A stretch of DNA of 64,000 nucleotides from Eutreptiella sp. 'Long Island Sound 2002'. Its lineage: Eukaryota > Euglenozoa > Euglenophyceae > Eutreptiales > Eutreptiaceae. The notes beneath the pieces were generated by a model. It was not told where the DNA came from, made no database searches, and saw only the letters and a program-made list of their open reading frames with translations. Position 1 is the stretch's first letter, and each line of letters starts with the position of its first letter. Both the position numbers and the translations under genes were made by a program. Where the stretch lies: the NCBI GenBank assembly GCA_964036045.1, contig OZ038380.1, positions 183,730,185 through 183,794,184 of the forward strand, read 5' to 3'. Positions 43,053 through 54,265 of the stretch are shown here, piece after piece.

Positions 43053-46000
43053 TCAGGCACCCCTGGCTGCAATCGCCCGGATGAGTGCTGCCAAGTCCGA
43101 AACGTGGATCTTGGTCTTGTGCTTGCGGATGTACTCCATGAAGGGAGTATTGACCCGCGGCACGAACGAGGAGACGGGTTCCCAGGTGTCGTGGGACGGC
43201 CCATAGCCTCGCCAACGAACCTTGAACTCCAGACCTCCGGGTGCCGAGGCTTTCGGACGCTGAGCCAGGATCTTCTCGACGGTATAGTCGTCCTGCTCAG
43301 CATAGTTGTCGTCCGAATCGGCCTCATGTGCGGCATAGCTCAGGGACACATGTTGGCCACGGAGGTCGGGTTCCCGCACACGGAGTTGAATCTCGTGGCG
43401 CTCCCGGAACTGTCCGTGACCCACTTTGATGCGGTAGGTGTCCTCACCAATCCTGCGGACCACCTCGCCGGGTGTGAACCAGGTTTTGGTGCGGTGGGTG
43501 CCCATAGGGCGGGGTCTGATCACCCACACCGGGTCTCCCACCCTGAACTTCTGCGCTGTCGAGCTTGGGGCGGACTTCTGACGCTCAGCATGCTCCTTCT
43601 CGAGCTGCTGGCGGATGTCCCGCGCCGTTTGCTCTTGCCGCGCGAAGAATTCTTTGGCGTCCATCGCCATACCATCACCAGACACGGGAAGTCCCCGACC
43701 AAGGGGGTCCCTGCCGAACAGAATCTGGTGAGGGGACAAACCACCCGGCGTGGGGGTGTCATGATGGGCCTTCAGAGCAGGCCACATCTCCTCAAACCAG
43801 TTCCCACGTGGGTTGGTGATGTGAATCTTGCGCAGCTTCTCGAACAGCTGCCGTCCAGCCACTTCAGCACGGCCGTTAGACCGGCTGAGATAGGCGACTC
43901 TCTTGGCATGGCGTATTCCCATGAGGGAACACATAGCCTTGAACCAGCCAACAGTAAACTGGGGCCCTCGGTCACTGCAAATGGTGCGGGGGATGTCAAA
44001 GACGGTCAGCCAATGACGAATCATCATGACTGCCACTTCCTTGGCAAGCAACCCCTTTTTGCGTGCCGGAACGGCTACTACGTAGCCACTGTGGCGATCC
44101 ACGCAAAGAACCACACAGTCAAAGGTCTCCTTGCCAATGTGCACTTCGGGCATGGAGAAGACGTCCATGGCCACGCTCTCCATGGGCTGGTCAGGAACCG
44201 GGGTCCATTGGGCTTCCCCCTTGACGTTCCGGTTATTGGGATTGCAGGCCTGACAGACCGAGCAACCCTTTCTGACCTTCTTGATGGCGGTGTAGAGAAC
44301 GATATGGTCGATTTCGAACCGACGCTGCATGTCAAGGGTTTGCTTCTTGACCCCTGGGTGCAGCATGTGGTGGTGCCAAGCTTCACAAAGCTCGAGCACC
44401 CGGGACTCCGGTACTAGCAGCCTACCATTCCGGTAGAGCTTGCCATCTTCCTCGGTCAGCCCCTTTGGCCACTTCTGCCCGTCGTCAGGGTCGGTCACAG
44501 CCCTATACTCGGCCGCAAAGGCCTCAGACTTGGCGTAATCGTCGGTCCAGTCGTCCTGGAGGCAAGACTCAGGGAAGAGGTGCTTGTCGGACTCAGCTCC
44601 CTCAGGGGTGAGTACTCTGACCGCTCTGCTCACCCTCGTTGCGAAGGGGGCATCCGCAGCCATGACGACGAAGCATTTTACACCCTCCTCCTCCATCAGG
44701 CGCTGCATCTCAATGATCCTCTTGGCTTCAGCGGTCTCAGCCTCATCGCCATGGGCAGACACGTCTGTCATGCCCTTGCTGGCGGGATAGGCCCACCTGC
44801 TGAGACAGTCCGCCACGGTGTTGTCCTTTCCAGGAATATACACAACCGTGAGGTCGAACTTGGCCAAGGTCTCATGCCATCTTGCCCGTCGGGAGGCGGG
44901 ACCAGAGGGGGTTTCCACGTGCTCCTTGTGCCACGACTGCAGACTCTGATGGTCGGTGCAGACGGTGACGGGATGGAGGGCTATGTACCCAGCCCATTTC
45001 CTGAGAGCCATGACGATTGCATACGCCTGCTTTTCGCGGGGCGTCCACGTCCGTCTCTGGCCTTCCGGCAAGGACTCGGCTCCAGAAGGCCACGGGCACG
45101 TGCCTCCCATCGTCAAGCACTTGCTCCAACACAGCGCCAACGGCGTAGTCGGAAGCGTCGGTGCGCAGGACGAACCCTCGGTCGGGATCCACGAGGTGCA
45201 GACCCACTGCGGATAGCAGCGCCTGCTTCATCCCCTCAAAGGCACGGTCGGAATCAGCATCCCAGACCAGACCCTTCTTGGACCCCTTTTAGGTCTCCTC
45301 TCGGTTGCCCTTGAGCATGGTCGTCATGGGGGCTGCATGCTCGGCGTACATTTTGATATACCCCGAGTAGTAGTTGCAGAACCCCGGATACGCCCGTAGC
45401 TCGTTTTGGGCTTTTCCCAGTGCTCGATCGCAGCCACCTTGCCAGGTATGGGCTTCCGCTGCCCGTTCCCGACTACGTGGCCAGCGAAGACCACCTCGCT
45501 TACCGCAATGGTGGCCTTGTCACTGCTGCCCGTGAGTTTGTGCCGAACCAGGAGGTCCAGCACTCGAGTGACGTCCCTCTCATATGCCTCCAGGAGCACC
45601 TCGTAGCTCATACTGGGGTCCCCGGACGCGATGATCACGTCGTCCACGAAGGGGTCCGCACAGTCGCGCACCGGCTCAAGCAGGTTCTCCAGCATCCGCT
45701 GAAAAGCCGCATTGCCGTTGGTAACGCCCATGGGCATCACCTTCCACTGGAGAGGTCCAAGTGGGGTGCTCATGGCTGTGCAGGCACGGGACTCCTCGGC
45801 GAGAGGCATCTGATGATAACCATGTTTCAGGTCAATCACCGTGAAGATCCTCCGCCGGTGTTGTTTTTGCAGCATGTCCTCAATGAGGGGCAGCGTGGAG
45901 CTGTCGTGGTGCGTTTGGGCGTTCAGGCCGGGGTAGTCGACCACGAGCCGCCACTCTCCGGCCACCTTCTTGGGGACGACGAAGCACGGAGAGGCCCACT

Positions 46001-48023
46001 CGGAGTGGCATGGCTCAAGCCAGCCTCTCTCGATGAAGTCACGGAGGATCTTCTCCATGGCTTCCTTCCTCTCGCCCCTCAGGGCAAACTCCCCGTGACG
46101 ATACACACGGGGGTCCTGCTTCAGTCGTATCTTGGCCTCGCCATACGGTCCACGCACCGGTGGGGGAAACACAGGCTTTCCGCTGAAGAAGGTATCACCA
46201 TACTTCTGCTTCACCCTGGCCCTCAACGCCTGGATCTTGGGGCAATCATCGGACTCCGCCTTGGCTTTGCCGGGCACCTGGAATACTGAGCTTACTTGAG
46301 GGGTAGCGACCCCGCTCGGCTTCGGCTCAGGCTGTCTTCCCAGGTGGCCCAAAGGGCCATCTCTGGTCTTGCCTCGGAATAGATCGCCATAGGTGGGTGG
46401 GTTACCGCCAGGCGGCTCGTCCTGGCTGGACATGTGATCCAGCACCCTCTGTACGAAGGTATTCCCATCATAGGAACCGGAGACGATGGAGTCCACTTCC
46501 CACCAGGCTTTGTCCTGGCCTTTGCCCTCACGCTGGTTTCCCCAGTCGTGGAAGGGCTGATCCATATATCCCTGAACCAGATCCAGCTCCTCTTCTGTGA
46601 GGGGGTCCTCCGATTCTCCGATGTCAACAGGGGGAACCGCAAAGCATTGCCTCCAAGGCTCCGCTACGATGCGGTTGACACACACGAAATCCGTGGCGTC
46701 GGCCTGATCAAGGCCCCCATCCACGTAGTGGAATTCTGTTGGCCATCTCTGGGGTGGCATGGGCTGTCCCTTAGCGTCCTGATAGACACTCTCTCCAGCC
46801 GGTAGGACGACCTTGTTCAAGGTCATGTTGGTCAATGAGGCTACCCAATGTCGGGTACTTTCCTCCTCGGTGCATCCCATAGGAACAACCAGCACTGCCT
46901 TGGAGCGGTCCTTGCGAATCTTCGCTATCGCTCTTGGAATGTCCCATCGAGGGCAATGGATCCACATCAATCCCTGATGCGGACCCCAGTGCTTCTTCCA
47001 CGCGGAGTCCTGTGCGCTCCAGTACTTCTCACAAACCTGAAGATGGGCGGAGGTTCCTGAAGAGAACGCATCCAGGGCCAGATCCGAAGCTCCCAGGTCC
47101 GCAACCACTCGGCTCGCCACTTCCGGCCTTACGCCGTACTCCTGGTTCGCTGGCCCAGTTGGCTCAGTGCCCAGTGCGGCTACTTCGAGCTGATCGCGTT
47201 CGGGCTGGATCCATTGGCATTCCACATGGTGCTCAGTTGACGAAAGCCACGAGAGCTGGTCGTCCTGGTACAGGGTCATGGAGGCCTGGGCCGGGAGGAC
47301 GCCGGAGTCCGTCTCCATCATGAAGTCGTACCGAACGATCATGTCCCAGTCCATCTCGGCCTCGTAGAAGCGACCATGCAGGAGGATTTCCTTGCCGAGG
47401 TCTGGGCGGCTCAGCTCACGATGGTTCACGAACTGCAGCCCAATGGCCGCTTTCTTCGTGCCTCCCACCATGTACTGGCCGTTCGCCACCTTCAGCCTGA
47501 CAGGTTTCCGACTGTCGGTCAAACACTCTGGCGGAAGTAGGCCAGCCTTGACCAAGCTGACCTGAGCGCCCGTGTCGACCAACACGTCGAAGACCTTTTC
47601 CACTTCCCCGCATAAGGCACGGACCTTAAGGTGCAACTGCCGCTCACGCCCAACTCGGCGCACGGCGTGCAGGCTCAGGATCTCCGGCCGTTCCAGAAGC
47701 TCGACAAGCGACTGGTGCAGGTCGTGGACAATGGGCTCAGGCTGCCCATCCGCAGCATCCAGCTGCGGTCCCGGTGATCCTCCGATACTCTCGGATAGAT
47801 CCTGTAGTACATCAAACACATTCTTGGTCGCGAAGGACGGACGGGTGCAAGGGTTCGTGCCTTCACTTGTCCTTACTCCGCCTCCGCGACTGGGTGCCGG
47901 ACCGGGCCTTCCGCCCGCGGCAGTCCCCTTGTGCTCATCGACTCGCGACTGGGATGGTTTGGCGCTTCCCACGTCACCATCCTGCGACCGCCCTAGCTGG
48001 GGCCCTTGGCTGCAGGGGCTCCG
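43053..48023 (-). pseudogene. pol: Element E pol: protease, MTase-like, RT, RNase H, integrase, chromodomain (broken)
   Basis: The frame follows the gag TAG (48024-48026) directly. The protease shows LVDTGAQVSLV near 47550-47580. The MTase-like domain (about 47085-46800) has ALDAFSS, but the NPPF position reads CPRW within IHCPRWDIP (46944-46958), so catalysis is doubtful. RT shows FTVIDLKHGYHQ and FVDDVII near 45630. A 7-nt deletion with changes near 45400, compared with element F, shifts the frame. A TAA at 45289-45291 and a 1-nt insertion near 45070 follow. From about 45140 the frame is open again through RNase H, integrase (AMDVFSMPE, SDRGPQF, GRAEVAGRQ) and a chromodomain (FKVRWRGYG, DTWEP) to TGA at 43053-43055. 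Confidence 0.9.
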
Positions 48024-48026
48024 CTA
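48024..48026 (-). promoter_or_regulatory. In-frame gag/pol TAG of element E
   Basis: TAG is followed by CGG on the minus strand, with the frame open for about 17 codons before the first start-like pol codon and on into protease. Its placement matches the gag/pol stops of B, C and D. Confidence 0.58.
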
Positions 48027-48377
48027 GGGGGCGTTGGTTGTGGAAGAAGGGGTGTTCTCCTCCGCATCAACCTCGTTGACGCCCTTCTTCCTTCCCTTAC
48101 GAGTAGGCTTCTTGTCCTTGTCCCTGTTCTGGTCGTTCTGGTTGTTCCTCTTGTTCTTGTTGTCCGACCTGGGGACCCAGTTCCTCTTGATCTCCTGGAT
48201 CTCCTTGGCCAACTCGGTCCCCTGCGACACCAGCTTGGAGAGCTCGTCCCTGTCCACCTCCACCTTGGCTTCCCGGATACCCGCGGGCGCACGCTTCTTC
48301 GACCCATGCGCCTTCTTGTAGGCCTCCGTGTCGGCCTTGTGGGTGGGGCATGTTCGGTGGTCATGGTTGAAGCCTTT

Positions 48378-48385
48378 CTTCCTCC
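48378..48385. repeat. Target site duplication of hAT copy 2, left
   Basis: CTTCCTCC, repeated at 49618-49625. Confidence 0.9.
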
Positions 48386-49617
48386 TAGGGATGCAGATTC
48401 GCAGCGAATTCAATTTGAATTCGCCGAATTCGCTGCGAATTCGTTCGCAGCGCGAATTCGCTGCGAATTCGGCCTGAAATTCTTAGTACTGCGAATTCGG
48501 GGCGAATTCGCGCTGCGAATTCGCAGGCGACGGCAAAATGATCACGCGTGCGCCGTCTTTTCTCCAGATGAAAAACTAACTTTGAACTGTGCAATGCAAT
48601 AATTTTTTTGACTTGACAAAATGAAAACTATGATGACTCCGCTTCGATTGAGCCGTTCGTTTTCTTGTGCGGTGCCCGGGTACCCGTTTTCGAAAACAAA
48701 ATTTACTTTTGAGTTTTGAACACACCGCTGTGTCCGCCTAGCTCCACCGAACACGGCGGTAACCTCCATTCTCCCCAGAAGTTCACCAGTTTGAAGAAAA
48801 CCCCGTCCCGAACTTTTGAGTTTCGACTTTTTTTTTCTAATTTTTGACAGTCAAAACGTGTTGCCCCTTGGCAACCACGCACTGTCGGGCGTGTGTGGAA
48901 GGAGAAGCAGCCGAGAGCAGCCCGACGTAGCCGCAGTGAGGCCCTGGGCACCCACAACGATGTGCACGGAGCTAACGACGTGCACCGAACTGCACCCAGC
49001 CAGCGCACCTGCTCCAACCTCCCTATAAGCTATGTACGTAGCCCCGTGTAGCCCTTGCGTATCCTTGACAGCGGTACCCTCCTTACCTTTCCCGGTGCCG
49101 TGTATGCTCTCTCTTAGATTACTTCAAGTCCAACGATTCAATTCAAGAGTGCAATGAATGAAGGCCCAACAAGGGCAACAAGTGGTTCACATGTGATGGT
49201 TTGTGTGTGGATTGGTGATCTTGCATGCTTCGTTCCTGCTTCTTTTCCAAAAGGCATTTGAAAGAAGCAAGGAACTTTGGAATTCTTGGTTTTGATTTGC
49301 TTTATTTCTGTCAAATCGTCAAATCGTTTCAGCATGGTAAATGCAAGCAACAACAAATAACAAAAATTGCAAGGTTACGGAAGCTTTTGGGAAATCTTTT
49401 ATGCGATATGGTACCGGGTAGTGGCATACCCATATGTAAACAGGTGAAGTGCAACCTACAAGGTAAATTGTAGGTGCCTATGGATTCAATCAAGCGAATC
49501 AGGGAGGATTCGAGTTTGAAGTTGCGAATTCGAATTCGGAGTGGTCCACGAATTCGTGCGAATTCGGGGCGAATTCGAATTCGAGCGAATTCGTGCGAAT
49601 TCGAACCTGCATCCCTA
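48386..49617. mobile_element. Non-autonomous hAT-like transposon, copy 2 (in element E gag)
   Basis: A 1,232-bp insert with TAGGGATGCAG / CTGCATCCCTA ends and the 8-bp duplication CTTCCTCC. It is the longer relative of copy 1, in opposite orientation, with the roughly 190 bp that copy 1 lacks (48490-48690). CGAATTCG-type palindromes are dense at both ends. No transposase is encoded. Confidence 0.92.
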
Positions 49618-52600
49618 CTTCCTCCCATAACACACGAAACAGCCCTGCGGGTGAGCTCGTATGAACTCCCCAAAGGACAGCGGAGGGTCGCCAATGCGGC
49701 GAGGGTCCCTCTTCTCCTTCTTCCTCCAACCCGGCTGCAGGGGCTTCCAGCTTCCCCGGTTGTTCCCCGCGCTCAGGTTGTTGGCCACGAAGGCGCAAAC
49801 GGCCACCTCGGCGGGCTCATCATCGTCGTCATCGTCGACGAGAGTCTCATCGCCGTCGGCTCCCCCTGGGCCCATGGCAGCTTCCCCGCCAGGTCCCTCG
49901 CCAACGTAGTTGACGTCGCGGTCGCCGGGCCTCAACCCGCGGGTGTGGTGGAGGTTCCGGTACTCCTTGAGCACCTCTTCTCCAACCCACTCCAGGATCT
50001 CGTCGCAGCTCATCCGCGCCGGGATGGCCTGCAGACGGATGGTCTGGCCGCTCAACTCACACTCGTCAAGGCGCCACATCGCGGTCTTCTCGCGATCGCC
50101 CGAGACGGTGATGAGGAGAGCGTTCCGCAGGGAGTGCCGTTTGACATCCCGGGCCACATTCTTCCTCGTCCAAGCCACCACGTTCGTATGATACTCTTTG
50201 GGGAGCATCATCTTGACCGTGTGGTTGGACTTGGCCCTCTTGGCTTCCTCCTTGGTGACCCTCTTGATCCATGCTTCCGGCAGCATGGAGAGCAGGCGAG
50301 CCTGCTCGTCACCCTCGTTCCAGTCCTCCACGTTGCGGCGGAAGAGGGTGTAATGCCCTCGGAAGTCTCGCCAGTCCCGTAGGCGAATCTCCCGTCCATC
50401 ATGCTGAAGCTTGATGGACTTCCACCGCTTGGCAGCCACCTGCGGAGCGTCCACCCGCTCCTGCTCGTTGAGCCACTTCTTGGCTTCCTTGAGGGTCTTG
50501 ATTTTCCCCTCCTTGGTCGCCATGAAGTATAGCTCCTGGAGCACTTCCGGCAGGCGGTACCTGAACCGTCTGAAGACATATTTCTCCGCATCAGCGGGAT
50601 GCATGTCCTCAGTAACGGTTACCCCCCCATCGTCCAGCTTCTCAAAGAAGCGGTCGAGGTTGAGGGGGTTGCCGTCGTACATGGGGGGCTTGATGTCCTT
50701 CAAGTCTTCCCACACGGCGGCATCCGCGGCCTTAGAGACCATGAACGCCGGCCGCGAGGTCGACCGAAGTTCCCATCGGCCTCTCCCACGTACTCCCACG
50801 GCTGCCACGTCCATCTTCTCCATGGAATCCCTGTGGCTATGCCGCGGTTCCTCCATGTACGCTGAACCCAGATGTTCACGCCGTACTCCTTCCATGTATG
50901 CCTCCTCATCACGGCGCCGGCGGCTGCGTTCAGCGGCCTCCCGTGGTACACCACGCGGCGGGCTGATGTCGAACTCCTCCAGGTCCAGATCCAGGTCCTC
51001 ACCTCCGCCGACGTCCCACTCCACGTCTCCTCCGGGGACCTCATCCCTGAGCCCACCATAACGTACTCCAGCCATTGGGATTGGCTCAGGGGCTGGTGCC
51101 GGGCGTCCGGGGTCGGTGGAGCACGGCGGTTGTGGTAGTCCGAACTGAGCCACTCAACACGCCAATCCTCACTGCCACTGCCGGGCGGCAAGCGCTCGTT
51201 GCGGCGGCCCGCGCTGTGGTGAGAGGGGGCGGTGAGAGAGGGGGCACTGGCGCTGGGGCGACTCCTGGGGGCTCCGCCGGGGGCGTGGGGTCTGCCTGGA
51301 CCTGGTCCGGGTCCCCAGCCGTCGTCCGACGAGCCAGACTCCAGGGATGGGTGTTCGCTGCCGACGCTCCCACGGGCTTCCAGCGCGTCCAGCCTCTGCT
51401 GCAGGCCGCTGATGACCTTGTTCAGCGACTTGGTCTCGCCCCTGGCGATGTCCAGCTCTCTCTGCGCGCGCGCGGCGACCCTGGCGATGCGAGTCATCTC
51501 GCCCTTGCCCGTGTCTACCTCGTGCTCGAGGAACTGGACCCTCCTGCGGAGGTAGACAATCCACCGCCAGGTGGTATCCGGGTCGCCGTTCCCTGCTGGG
51601 TCGTCGGGGTCCCCAGGGGATCCTCCAGGAGGGCCTCCGCCGGGTCCGCCCGGTCCAGGGGGTCCTCCCCCGCCCGGTGGTCCGCCTCCAGTGGGTCCAC
51701 TTGGTGGGCGTCCTCCAGGGGGTCTTGATGGTCCTCCGCCAGGGGGTCCCGGTGGGTCTCCGCCGGGTCGCCTCGGTGGGTTCGAGGATGGGCGCTTCTT
51801 CGTGATGCCGAGGTCCATGTCGTCATCCTCGTCCATGTCGCCCCACCTGGGCGTCTCGGTCTCGGAAGACTCCGAGCTCCGGTAGGGAGGAGGGAGATCC
51901 TCATCCTCACCTTCCGGTTCCATGGGGACGTCTCCGCCTCCTCCGCCCGTCCAAGCCACCACTTGGCGATGTCGGCGGCCTCGTTCATCCCCGTCGCTGG
52001 CGGTGAAGAAGGGGTCACTGTCGTGGGGGTGTCCGCCCCCTGGCCTCCGTGGCCTCTCGGGGGTCTTCCCCTTACCCTTCCTCCGTCGGTGGGCGGTGGG
52101 GCCACTGCTCCCACTGCTGCCCGTGTCGGCCTCGTCCAGCGTCATCTTGGAGGAGGCGTCCCCTTCGAAAAGCTTTCGAAGGGTCTCCACTCGTGATCCT
52201 CCCGGGGGAGTCTCGCGGCGGAGTTTGGCCTCTGCCTCCTCCATTGCGGCGGCTGTGGCTGCGGCAGCTCGCGCTTCGGCTTCCTCCCGGGCACGAGCCG
52301 CTTTGGCTTCCCGGGCCTGCTGCAGCCGAGCCTTGTCCGCTTCCAACGCCGCCAGCTCCGCCTCCGTCTTGGCCCTCTCCTCAGCGACCTTCCGTCGCGC
52401 GGCCTCGACGGCATCCTTCTTGACGGCGTCCGCCTGGGCCTTGGCCGTCGCTTCGGCGTGGGCCCTTTCCTCCGCCTCCTTCTTTGCCCTCTCTTGGGCA
52501 AGCGCCTCTTCCAGCGCCCTCACCTCGGCCTCCTTGCAGGCAATGGCCTCCTGCGTCAGGCGGGCTTCCTCGTCGGTTGCCCTGATCCGGGCAGCCACTG

Positions 52601-53555
52601 CCTCATGGGCGGCCGCAGCCGTGAGACCGGCCGCGATGGCCGCAACGGTCGAGGCGTGGTAGCCCATGCCTCTGCCCCACTCGGTGGCCTCCTCATGGGC
52701 GATGCCGACAGCGCCCTCCACGGCAGCGTTCTGCTGCGTGGCCCGTTGCCGGGCAACCCGAAGGTTGCAGGGCACCCCACAGGTGCGCTCGCAGGCGCGC
52801 GCCACATCCCTTTGGTGGGGAGCGACGCTGCCGCTGGAGCTGGCCTGGTCGGCCGGGATCCTCCCGCGGTGGGCGGACTCCACGTCGCTGCTGGGGCCTG
52901 CTGGGGCCTGCTGGGGCCTCAGGAGCAGCGGACTGGGCTTGGCCTTGGTCTGCTTGGCGACTTGGATGAAGTCGCCAAGGGTGGCGTGGCCGGGGTGATG
53001 ACCACCATTGGCCCGTTGGGGGCTGTGGGCTGGGGTTCCGCCCCTGGCGCCTTGGGCGGCTTCGGCAGCCAGGGATTCCTGGTACTCCCGCCACTTCCTG
53101 TCCTGCCTCCTGTCCTCGGCGGAACGCTTCTCCTTCCCAGGAGACGCGCTGCTGCTCTGCAGCCTGCGCTCGTTCCCCAGCTCTGGGAACTCCTTCTCGA
53201 TCATGTCCCACATGGAGACGTTGATCGAGGCGCCCGACGGGTACTCGTTGGGGGTCTCGTCGTCCTCGATCCCGTCGGGGCGCAGCCCTTTGCCGGGCCT
53301 GTCCCGGCGGTTCCAGGTCCTCCAGCGCTTGCGGCGGAAGCGGTACTCATACCCTTCCGCCCGCAGCCACTCCTCCACTGCCCGCAGGCGGTCCTCGCCC
53401 ATGTCCTCACGGAGCTCGAAGCTCCCGGGCATGCCGCCTTCGCACTGGGGATTGCTGTGGCGGTACTGCTGACCCCACAGCAACCCACGCAGTAGGCGTG
53501 CCGCATGGGGGTGGGGCTGCGGCCAGGTCTTGCCCGCCTCGTCCCAGTTCACCAT
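49618..53555 (-). pseudogene. gag: Element E gag, very large, with coiled coil (frame break near 51150)
   Basis: ATG at 53555. About 800 codons in one frame include an Ala/Glu/Arg/Lys-rich coiled coil (about 52590-52200), a Pro/Gly-rich tract (about 51780-51600) and a second helical stretch (VQFLEHEVDTGKGEM). The homologous continuation is in another frame, open from 51153 to the hAT. That frame holds a capsid-like region (DIKPPMYDGNPLNLDRFF onward) and the start of a zinc knuckle (CFVCYGR). A frameshift between 51153 and about 51050 is therefore needed. No obvious slippery heptamer was seen, so a mutation is more likely than programmed shifting. At roughly 1,400 residues this Gag is far longer than usual. 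Confidence 0.82.
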
Positions 53556-54265
53556 CGTTGCTCTCGATGGAGTCGTCCTGGGGTGGTTGTTGAGGTGGGT
53601 GACGTAGCACTGGACTGGGAGTGCGGCTGGTGCTGGTCAGCCGGTGGTTGTGGAGGTGGTTGACGCGGCCTTGCTGGTCGGCCGATGGGTCTGGTCTGTG
53701 CACCTCCTTCACGGTCGCGGCGCGGTCAGGGCGATGCTCTGGACGGCGCTGCGGGCTCCGTGACGAACTCGGCGCTGTCGCTGGGCGGCGCTGCGAGCCG
53801 CTGCGCTGCGCTGCGAGCTGCGAGCTGCAAGCTGCTGCGCCGCGCTGCTCGGGGTTGGTGGCCCCGAGTAGCACGCGAGGGATGGGTAACCCCGCGGCAG
53901 TGAAACGCTTTTGACGCGTTCCCGTGGGGGGCCTGGCCACGGGACGCTGCGGTGGACACGCGCAAGTGAGCAGGCAGGCAAAGCACTACGCTCACAGGGG
54001 CATCAATGCGCTCATGTCATGTGACAAAGCGTTTCAGGATCCTTGCCACTCTGCAACAAGGGAACGAAAGTATGTACAGCAACACATCAGGATATGTACA
54101 CATGGGGTTAAGACTGGACTGGGGTAAGGGCATCACAGGACAATAGACACTCAGTCCTAACTCGTATCCCAATCCCAGGTCCGACCCTCTCAGTGGCTGG
54201 TGGGGGCGGGGGCTCAAACACAACCCATGCCCTGCTCAGTCCGGACCCTGAAACCCTGCCAATAG
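53556..54265 (-). other. Element E leader between gag and the 5' LTR
   Basis: About 0.7 kb, GC-rich near gag. The LTR/leader border cannot be placed because the matching end of the 3' LTR is hidden by element C. No initiator-Met-type primer site was found, so the LTR may extend into this interval or another tRNA may prime. No gene is supported. Confidence 0.5.

Larger units (their letters stand above)
48024..48385 (-). pseudogene. gag: Element E gag, 3' end after the hAT
   Basis: The gag frame resumes in correct phase after removal of the hAT and its 8-bp duplication (gag residues KGFNHDHRTCPTHK onward). The hAT splits the zinc-knuckle-like motif: CFVC lies upstream of it and HDHRTC downstream, together CX2CX8HX4C. 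A Lys/Arg/Asn-rich tail ends at TAG 48024-48026. Confidence 0.85.

Noticed and set aside
43104-44417. 437-codon plus-strand open frame opposite the E integrase (and 375 codons at 60582-61709 in F)
   Set aside because: It is a shadow of GC-rich pol on the opposite strand. Conservation between E and F follows the pol sequence and no domain is recognisable.
45420-46289. 289-codon plus-strand frame opposite E RT
   Set aside because: Antisense shadow of RT; broken in F although pol is intact there.
51050-51153. Programmed frameshift in E gag
   Set aside because: The frame change is real but no slippery heptamer with downstream structure was seen, so a mutation is simpler.
52458-53495. 345-codon plus-strand frame opposite E gag
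   Set aside because: Produced by the biased composition of the coiled-coil region; low-complexity Gly/Leu/Ala product.
54020-54265. Exact primer binding site and LTR end of element E
   Set aside because: Several CCA-containing candidates exist (for example near 54050 and 54260) but none matches a recognised tRNA end, and the matching LTR end is hidden by element C.
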